From VXOI01 sp965197575 (GTDB taxonomy: Bacteria; Chloroflexota; Dehalococcoidia; Lucifugimonadales; UBA3495): a stretch of 64,000 nucleotides of DNA. Shown here piece by piece: positions 58,776 to 64,000 of the stretch. Under the pieces are notes generated by a model that made no database searches, was not told the origin of the DNA, and saw nothing but the letters and a program-made list of their open reading frames with translations. Location: assembly GCA_965197575.1 (NCBI GenBank), contig OZ240214.1:2356001-2420000 (forward strand), written 5' to 3'. Both the position numbers and the translations under genes were made by a program. Position 1 is the first letter of the stretch. Each line of letters opens with the position of its first letter.

Positions 58776-59555
58776 TCACCGCGCCTTGTAGACCGGCGGG
58801 CGTTTTTCCACGAAGGAGCGGCTGGCTTCCTGGAAGTCTTCGGTCAGGTGCAGCTTCAGGGGGAGGAGCTGCATGTCGGCCTCCGCCCCGGTCTGCACCC
58901 ACTGGCGGCGGGTCAGCTTCACGCCGGCCCTGGCCGACAGGGGCGGGGCCTTGAGCACCTTCTCGGCCAAGGCCTCGGCGGCGGTCAGGTGGAACCCGTT
59001 GGGCACCAGGCGGTTGATCAACCCCAGCCGGTAAAGCTCGGCCGCCTCCACCGGCTCGCCGGTGATCACCATTTCGCTGGCGATTTTTGACGGCATGAAG
59101 GCGTTCACCTTGGCCCAAATGCGCCCGCCGGCCAGGCCGCGCCGGGTCTCGCTGATGCCGAACCTGGCGTCCTCGGAGGCTACGATCATGTCGCACTCGG
59201 CGGCGATGACGATTCCTGCGCCCAGCGCGTACCCGTGAACCGCCGCAATGACCGGCTTCCAGTTGATGCTGCGGCCCAGGTAGCCCTCCGGGTTGGGGCC
59301 GCGCTCCCGCCGTGCGCTCTCCTGAGGGGTCATGTCGACGAACCGCTGCTTGATGTCGGCGCCGGCGCAAAAGGCCCGCCCCGCGCCGTGGATGATCCCC
59401 ACCCACGCCTCTTCATCGGTATCGAACTCCAGCAGCGCATCGTTCAGGTCCTCTTCGAATTGACGGTTGACCGCGTTCAGCGCCTGGGGCCGGTTGAACA
59501 TGATGCAGCCGGTTTTTCCCTTTCGCTCGTAGACCATCGTCTCGTATTCAGTCAT
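58776..59555 (-). CDS. Enoyl-CoA hydratase/isomerase family protein
   Basis: A 259-residue crotonase. Oxyanion-hole residues lie in AFCAGADIKQRF and HGYALGAGIVIAAECD; the latter also carries the GAG signature. It would hydrate trans-2-enoyl-CoA or perform a related reaction. The insert MTPQESARRERGPNPEG after the oxyanion motif is moderately longer than in typical beta-oxidation hydratases. It neighbours an acyl-CoA dehydrogenase and sits divergently from the small HTH regulator gene, so that regulator may affect it. Confidence 0.88.
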   Translation of the reverse strand: MTEYETMVYERKGKTGCIMFNRPQALNAVNRQFEEDLNDALLEFDTDEEAWVGIIHGAGRAFCAGADIKQRFVDMTPQESARRERGPNPEGYLGRSINWKPVIAAVHGYALGAGIVIAAECDMIVASEDARFGISETRRGLAGGRIWAKVNAFMPSKIASEMVITGEPVEAAELYRLGLINRLVPNGFHLTAAEALAEKVLKAPPLSARAGVKLTRRQWVQTGAEADMQLLPLKLHLTEDFQEASRSFVEKRPPVYKAR

Positions 59556-59617
59556 CGGTCGAAACTCCTGTGCTATTGGGTGATTAGAACAAATCTTTCA
59601 GATTGAAGCAAAACCTA

Positions 59618-59647
59618 TTGACATTTTAAGAACTAGAGTTCTATACT
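59618..59647 (+). promoter_or_regulatory. Sigma-70-type promoter with palindromic operator
   Basis: TTGACA (59618-59623) and TATACT (59642-59647), separated by 18 bp. Within the spacer the palindrome AGAACT-AG-AGTTCT (59629-59642) overlaps the edge of the -10 box, and two more half-site-like words TTAGAAC lie at 59584 and 59661. The start point would fall near 59654, in front of the HTH gene at 59688. Confidence 0.7.
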
Positions 59648-59687
59648 TAGCAGGCAATATTAGAACACCTGTTTTTCAGGAGGCCCG

Positions 59688-60053
59688 ATGAGCAAGAGGA
59701 GCAACTCCCAAACACTGGACGCCGGACCCATCGCCATCCCAGCCGCCATCATGGACGACGTGCCGGAATTTTACCATTACGAGGATACCGGCTGCGAAGT
59801 ATCGAGATCTTGCCTGAACTGCCCGCTGTCCCGCTGTAAGTACGACGACCCCTTGTGGTACCAGCGGAACCGCCGGCTGGCCAAGGACTTCCGGGTGTGG
59901 ACGGCAATACAGCACGAGCGGCTAACGCCGGAGGAGGCGTCGGAACGGTTCTCGGTGACGGTCCGCACCATCTGGCGGATCATGCAGCGGTGCCGGGAAG
60001 CGACCCTGGACATGGAACCCGAAGACCTGATGGCCTTCGCCGCCGCCGCTTAA
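59688..60053 (+). CDS. Small HTH regulator with Cys cluster
   Basis: A 121-residue protein. Residues 36-50 read GCEVSRSCLNCPLSRCKYD, four Cys in a CxxCPxxxC-like array that could bind zinc or an Fe-S cluster. Residues 75-105 (LTPEEASERFSVTVRTIWRI) form a helix-turn-helix like those in sigma-type or transposase HTHs. AGGAGG sits 5-6 bases before the ATG at 59688. Its promoter carries a palindrome, so the protein may regulate itself in answer to redox or metal state; that is inference. I do not know a named family. Confidence 0.7.
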   Translation: MSKRSNSQTLDAGPIAIPAAIMDDVPEFYHYEDTGCEVSRSCLNCPLSRCKYDDPLWYQRNRRLAKDFRVWTAIQHERLTPEEASERFSVTVRTIWRIMQRCREATLDMEPEDLMAFAAAA

Positions 60054-60082
60054 CCGGCCCCGGCCGAACGAAACACGAGGGG

Positions 60083-61258
60083 CTAGCCCCGGGGCAGCCC
60101 CAACCCGCGGCCGGCAATGATGTTGCGTTGCACTTCGGAAGTGCCGGCCGCAATGGTGCTGGAGAAGCTCAACATCCAGTGCTCTTGCACCCGGCCCCGG
60201 AGCGGCGCCCACTTTTCTTCCCGGCCCAGCGTGCCGTACAACCCCAGCACGTCCAGCGCGGCATCGGTCACCTTCCGGACCGTCTCACTGCCGAACACCT
60301 TGCTCATCGACGCTTCTTTGGTCGGCACCAAGCCCTGAGACTGCATGTAGGCCACGTTGTAGGCGATCAGCCGGGCGACTTCGCAGTCGATGTAGCGGTC
60401 AGCCATCAGGTTCCGCACCCAAGGCACGTCCATGACCGCTTGGCCGTTGCGCTTGGTCTCGGTCGCGTACTCGCGGACGTCGTCCAGCAGCCGCCGGGCA
60501 TTGGCGGAGTAGTCGATGCCGGAACGCTCAAAGTCCAGCAGCGTGACCGCCACGTACCAGCCCCGGTCTTCCTCACCGACCACGTTGGCCCTGGGGACGC
60601 GGACGTTGTCGAAGAGCACTTGGTTGAACTCGTGCCCCCCGGACATGTTGATGATGGGGCGCACCGACACGCCGGGCGTCTTCATGTCCACCAGCACGAA
60701 GCTGATGCCCCGGTGCTTGGGGGCGTCGGGGTCGGTGCGGGTAAGCAGCATGATCCAATCGGCCCGGTGGGCCAGGGTGGTCCAAATTTTGCCGCCGTTG
60801 ATTACGAGGTCGTCGCCGTCGCGGACGGCGCGGGTACTCAGCGAGGCCAGGTCGGAGCCCGACTCCGGCTCACTGTAGCCTTGGCACCACTGCACCTCGC
60901 CGCGGGCTACCGGGTTGAGATGAGTCTGTTTCTGGTCTTCCGAGCCGTGGATCATCAGCGTGGGCCCCAGCATACGGACGCCGAAAATGTCCCGTCCGGG
61001 GGCACGCTGATAGGCTATTTCCTCGTTGAAGATGGCCGACTTCACCGGCGAGGCGTTCTGCCCGCCGTAGGCCTCGGGCCAGTGCATGGTCAGCCAGCCG
61101 TTGGCGGCCATTTTTCGCCGGATGACGCGGGTCAGGTCCCAGTCGTCCTCCTCGGGATACCGCCCGCCGCCTTCCCATTCCGGCGGCAGCTCAGTGTCGA
61201 TGAACGACCTTAGCTCTTGCCTGAAAGCCTCGTCTTCGGCAGTGAACTTGAACTCCAA
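60083..61258 (-). CDS. Acyl-CoA dehydrogenase family protein
   Basis: A 391-residue flavoenzyme. YSEPESGSDLASLSTRA is the flavin-domain signature, GLWRT-like FDNVRVPRANVVGEEDRG the middle, and GTLGREEKWAPLRGRVQEHW then FSSTIAAGTSEVQRNIIAGR the C-terminal catalytic region (the AAGTSEVQRN pattern typical of the large caiA/FadE-like group). It follows the second gene of the pair at 55342 only in kind, not in place. Probably acts on branched or sterol-like acyl-CoA, but not provable. Confidence 0.88.
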   Translation of the reverse strand: MEFKFTAEDEAFRQELRSFIDTELPPEWEGGGRYPEEDDWDLTRVIRRKMAANGWLTMHWPEAYGGQNASPVKSAIFNEEIAYQRAPGRDIFGVRMLGPTLMIHGSEDQKQTHLNPVARGEVQWCQGYSEPESGSDLASLSTRAVRDGDDLVINGGKIWTTLAHRADWIMLLTRTDPDAPKHRGISFVLVDMKTPGVSVRPIINMSGGHEFNQVLFDNVRVPRANVVGEEDRGWYVAVTLLDFERSGIDYSANARRLLDDVREYATETKRNGQAVMDVPWVRNLMADRYIDCEVARLIAYNVAYMQSQGLVPTKEASMSKVFGSETVRKVTDAALDVLGLYGTLGREEKWAPLRGRVQEHWMLSFSSTIAAGTSEVQRNIIAGRGLGLPRG

Positions 61259-61330
61259 TGCGGTACTCCTTAGACAGTACGAGGACGATTACGGAGATCG
61301 CGCGATAACCTCAACGGCGCCGGGCGGCGG

Positions 61331-61567
61331 TCAGCCGCCAACGGCAACGCAGGTGACGGTGCGGACCACGCCGGGCACGGTGTGGATGTGGCCGGTAACC
61401 ACGTCGCCCACAATCGAGATGTCGTCGCCGTTAATCAGGGCGATGATGTCGTAGGGGCCGGTCACGACGTCCACTGTGGCGATGCCGGGCAGGCCGGTCA
61501 AAGTGGTGGCCACCTCGCGGGTCTTGCCAACTGCGGTCTCGATCAACAGGTATGCTTTCGTGGCCAT
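61331..61567 (-). CDS. Lrp/AsnC ligand-binding (RAM) domain protein
   Basis: A 78-residue protein consisting only of the RAM effector-binding domain: TKAYLLIETAVGKTREVATT, LPGIATVDVVTGPYDIIALI, HTVPGVVRTVTCVAV. There is no HTH, so it cannot bind DNA by itself; stand-alone RAM proteins may bind amino acids or modulate full-length relatives. The ATG at 61567 (MATKAYLL) with GGAAGGCGG upstream is preferred to an earlier frame start at 61645. Confidence 0.85.
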   Translation of the reverse strand: MATKAYLLIETAVGKTREVATTLTGLPGIATVDVVTGPYDIIALINGDDISIVGDVVTGHIHTVPGVVRTVTCVAVGG

Positions 61568-61744
61568 GGAACCGCCTTCCGTTGCTGCGAATTTGCGGCA
61601 GCCGGGATTTGCCGCCATTCTACGGCCCGGCCTATCCGCTGTCAATTTACATGGATGAACCGGATGGACAGGATTAGGGGTACCCGCACAATCTTGTTCA
61701 TCGGTTCATCCATATGGGACTTGCCCCGTTTATAATTGGCGCCG

Positions 61745-62470
61745 ATGGATAACAAGATGGGCCTGCTGGTCGGGGGCGCGGCGCAACTGGGCATCCATTT
61801 GACGGACGGGCAGTTGGCGCAGTTCGACGTTTACCGCGGCGAGCTTGCCGATTGGAACCGGCGGGTCAACCTCACGTCTATAACCGATTGCGCCGAAGTC
61901 CAGACCAAGCACTTCCTCGATTCTCTCACTGTATGTCTGGCGGTGGGCACGTCGTTTCCGCCCGGATACGCGGTTGCCGACGTCGGCAGCGGCGCGGGTT
62001 TGCCCGGCCTGCCCCTGAAGCTGGCCTTTCCGGGAATGACGCTGCACCTGATCGAGTCGGTGGGCAAGAAAACGGCGTTCCTGCGGCACATGGTGAAGAC
62101 GCTGGGGCTGGAGGGCGTAGCCGTACACACGGGCCGGGCCGAAGAACTGGCCCGTGACCCGGACTTGCGGGACTCGTGCGACCTGGCCCTGGTGCGGGGG
62201 GTGGCGCGGCTGCCCCTGCTTCTGGAGTACGCCCTGCCCTTCTGCCGTCCGGGGGCTTACGCAGTGGCGCTGAAACACGGGCCGGCGGAGCCTGAACTGC
62301 TGGCGGCGGAACACGCCCTGGCCGAGTTGGGGGGCCGCCACGCCGGAACTTACCCCGTAACTCTGGAGAGGCTGACCGACAACCGCGTGGTGCTGTGTTT
62401 CGAGAAGACGGGCCCCACGCCGGAGCGTTACCCACGCCGTACCGGAATCCCGGCCAAACGCCCGCTGTAG
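61745..62470 (+). CDS. rsmG: 16S rRNA (guanine(527)-N(7))-methyltransferase RsmG
   Basis: A 241-residue SAM-dependent methyltransferase (GidB) that makes m7G527 in 16S rRNA. DWNRRVNLTSITD and HFLDSLTVCLAV are the N-terminal family signatures; VADVGSGAGLPGLPLKLAFP is the SAM-binding motif; LHLIESVGKKTAFLRHMV follows. The ATG at 61745 comes 9 bases after a TATAAT word (61731-61736), so a leaderless or very short-leader transcript is possible. An earlier TTG at 61736 is unlikely. Confidence 0.93.
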   Translation: MDNKMGLLVGGAAQLGIHLTDGQLAQFDVYRGELADWNRRVNLTSITDCAEVQTKHFLDSLTVCLAVGTSFPPGYAVADVGSGAGLPGLPLKLAFPGMTLHLIESVGKKTAFLRHMVKTLGLEGVAVHTGRAEELARDPDLRDSCDLALVRGVARLPLLLEYALPFCRPGAYAVALKHGPAEPELLAAEHALAELGGRHAGTYPVTLERLTDNRVVLCFEKTGPTPERYPRRTGIPAKRPL

Positions 62471-62500
62471 ACCTGCCCGGCAGTCGGTGCGGCGCCGAAC

Positions 62501-62531
62501 AAAAAAGACCCCGCTGGGGGATAGCGGGGTC
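62501..62531 (-). terminator. Rho-independent terminator
   Basis: GACCCCGCT (62507-62515) and AGCGGGGTC (62523-62531) form a perfect 9-bp stem with a 7-base loop. Six A's precede it (62501-62506), giving a U-tract for leftward transcription, so it ends the 62603-62869 gene; rsmG transcripts from the left may also stop here. Confidence 0.8.
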
Positions 62532-62602
62532 AACGGGTTGCGATTGCGTGGCCGCCCGGTCCGTTTCGGGGCCGAGGTCCCTTTTACCGCCTGCCGCCGG
62601 GC

Positions 62603-62869
62603 TCAGTCATGGGGCGGCGCATCATGGTAGTAGCGGCTGTCCGGACCGCGGTTGTGGAGGGCCTTGGTGCCCTTCTGGAAGATGCAGGTGCGGATGTTCT
62701 GCTCCAACTCCTTCGGATCAAGGACGCCGTAGCGGGCGACCGCGGCTTCGCTGACCAAGTATTCGTTCATCTTTTGGAGAACTTCGTCCGACGATTCCCC
62801 GACTGCGATAAAGCGGTCACGAGAGTCGGACAGGAAATTGCTAACCCTAGCGTAGTAAGTGTCGGGCAT
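62603..62869 (-). CDS. Hypothetical small protein
   Basis: An 88-residue soluble protein, MPDTYYARVSNFLSDSRDRF and later YLVSEAAVARYGVLDPKELE, FQKGTKALHNRG. It is not a family I know. Good ribosome site (AGGAGG) close to the ATG at 62869. A clear terminator follows 72 bp after its stop, so it is a separate transcription unit. Its divergent neighbour is the epimerase gene. Confidence 0.65.
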   Translation of the reverse strand: MPDTYYARVSNFLSDSRDRFIAVGESSDEVLQKMNEYLVSEAAVARYGVLDPKELEQNIRTCIFQKGTKALHNRGPDSRYYHDAPPHD

Positions 62870-63125
62870 AATTCCTCCTTCTAAGCTGCGGCAGAGCCTT
62901 GCCGGACTGGGGCTGACGGAAAGCTGCCTGACGGCAGATGCCTGATAACAATTGATTGATACACCATCGGCGGCTGGGTTGTCAATGAGCCTTGTTCACC
63001 AAACTTTGTCCACCGCGAGAAAGGCAGCAACCATTGGACCCGGGTCTTTGATGAAATCCGGGCCGGGTTTCGCCCGGTTCCGTCTAAGGGTATGATTAGG
63101 GCACCAAGTCTCAGGAGTGCAGCCT

Positions 63126-64000
63126 ATGTCTGTCATGGTCACCGGCGGCACCGGGTTTATCGGAAACCGCATCATCCGCAAGCTGGTCGAGCGCGGCGAG
63201 GATGTGGTCTGCTTCGACCTCGCACCGCCCCGGCCCAACCTCGCGCCCTACATGGATCGGGTCCAACTCTACCGGGGCGACATCACCCAACTCCCACATC
63301 TGCTGGAGGCCATCAACGCCCACCGCGTTCACAAGATCATCCACATGGCCGCCCTCTTGCCCCCGGACACGGAGGACCGGCCCCACTTCGCCATGCAGGT
63401 CAACATAGGCGGCACCAACAACGTGTTCGAGGCGGCGCGCTGGACCGGAATCGAGCGCGTGGTCTACGCCAGCTCCATCGCCGTCTACGGGGTGCAGGAC
63501 ACCTTCGGCGAGCGTCCCATCACCGAGGACGACGTGAACGACCCGATCAACGTCTACGGCATGACCAAGTCGGTGAACGACTTCTCGGCCAAGCGTTACA
63601 TCGACCGGTACGGGCTCGACCTGCGGGGCATCCGCATCTGCACCGTTTTCGGCCACGGCCGGGTGACCGGCATGACCGGGATGATCGGCGGGCTGATGGT
63701 CTCCCTGCCCGCCATCGGCCAGCCGGTGTCCATGCCCTTCCATCAGGACGAGCCGTCGCCCATGATTCACGCCGAAGACGCCGCCGAGATATTCGTCCGC
63801 GCCGCCCTGGCCGAAACCCTGCACCACCGCACCTACATCAGCGGCGGCAGCCTGGCGACGATCAAGGACATGGCCGACACGGTGCGCAGCTTCATTCCCG
63901 ACGCCGAGATCACCACCGGCGATCAGGCCGTCCCCCACGTCTACCTGGTGGACAACAGCCGGATGCTGGCCGACATCGGCTACGAGATCGCCCCGCTCCG
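63126..64000 (+). CDS. NAD-dependent epimerase/dehydratase (SDR), 3' partial
   Basis: An extended SDR open to the end of the window (291 codons seen). The NAD-binding TGGTGFIGNRIIRKL opens the protein (GxxGxxG), with the acidic CFDLAPPRPN after the second strand; catalytic residues are in VYASSIAVYG and YGMTKSVNDF (YxxxK). The length seen is close to a full family member of about 310 residues, so only the last part is missing. It likely acts on a nucleotide sugar or a similar substrate. The start ATG at 63126 has CAGGAG 9-13 bases upstream. Confidence 0.85.
   Translation, partial: MSVMVTGGTGFIGNRIIRKLVERGEDVVCFDLAPPRPNLAPYMDRVQLYRGDITQLPHLLEAINAHRVHKIIHMAALLPPDTEDRPHFAMQVNIGGTNNVFEAARWTGIERVVYASSIAVYGVQDTFGERPITEDDVNDPINVYGMTKSVNDFSAKRYIDRYGLDLRGIRICTVFGHGRVTGMTGMIGGLMVSLPAIGQPVSMPFHQDEPSPMIHAEDAAEIFVRAALAETLHHRTYISGGSLATIKDMADTVRSFIPDAEITTGDQAVPHVYLVDNSRMLADIGYEIAPL

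Overview
The window looks like a chromosomal stretch of a GC-rich, metabolically versatile bacterium. The gene mix is an enolase-superfamily enzyme, several acyl-CoA dehydrogenases, a crotonase, amidohydrolase-2 and 3-hydroxyisobutyrate-dehydrogenase-like enzymes, DUF1015, a NavBac channel, and many toxin-antitoxin modules and IS elements. I infer Chloroflexota, most like the Dehalococcoidia/SAR202 lineages; there is no rRNA or other decisive marker, so this is a family-content guess. No tRNA, rRNA or CRISPR array was recognised.

Layout. 1-6.5 kb: the end of a mandelate-racemase-like gene, a NIPSNAP protein, a convergent restriction-modification pair, a GNAT/alcohol dehydrogenase pair, a HigB/HigA-like toxin-antitoxin pair with an inverted-repeat operator, and a HAD phosphatase. 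6.5-7.45 kb: a small AT-richer element with 11-bp terminal inverted repeats, flanked by an 11-bp direct repeat and carrying only an HNH nuclease. 7.7-18 kb: a secreted trypsin-like protease, a NavBac sodium channel, PcrA/UvrD helicase, an isochorismatase-fold protein lacking the usual cysteine, a class V aminotransferase and a DUF1015 protein. 18-24 kb: an arginine biosynthesis run argJ-argB-argD-(hicB-hicB-hicA)-argG, preceded by a decayed TumE-like toxin module. 24-26.9 kb: a HEPN pair, an aminotransferase, a cupin, and the first half of a retropepsin-like aspartic protease.

26,863-47,992 is a 21-kb island bounded by two inverted copies of one IS630-family element. It is inserted at a TA inside the aspartic protease gene: the second half of that gene resumes exactly at 47,993, in frame. 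Inside are further transposon layers (IS630, IS66, IS701-like, IS5, IS3 and integrase-type remnants, and four MITEs) around a catabolic cargo: amidohydrolase, cupin, two near-identical 3-hydroxyisobutyrate-dehydrogenase-like genes, a peptide/opine-type ABC transporter (binding protein and two permeases, no ATPase), an ABM monooxygenase and a DEAD-box helicase.

48-64 kb returns to housekeeping and lipid genes: a fused acyl-CoA/AMP ligase-ACP-acyltransferase, an overlapping DUF2339/DUF3999/metallo-beta-lactamase operon, acyl-CoA dehydrogenases, HIT and YqeK, a ParE-type toxin pair, enoyl-CoA hydratase, a small Cys-rich HTH regulator with its own promoter/operator, rsmG and an NAD-dependent epimerase running off the end. 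Between yqeK and the ParE toxin, at 57,652-57,972, is a HesB-like gene with an in-frame UGA followed by a perfect hairpin whose loop is GGTC: a probable selenoprotein that standard gene calling would miss.

The most notable observations are the probable selenoprotein with its SECIS-like hairpin, the gene split by a 21-kb IS630-bounded island, the HNH-only inverted-repeat element, and the family of IS630-derived MITEs.
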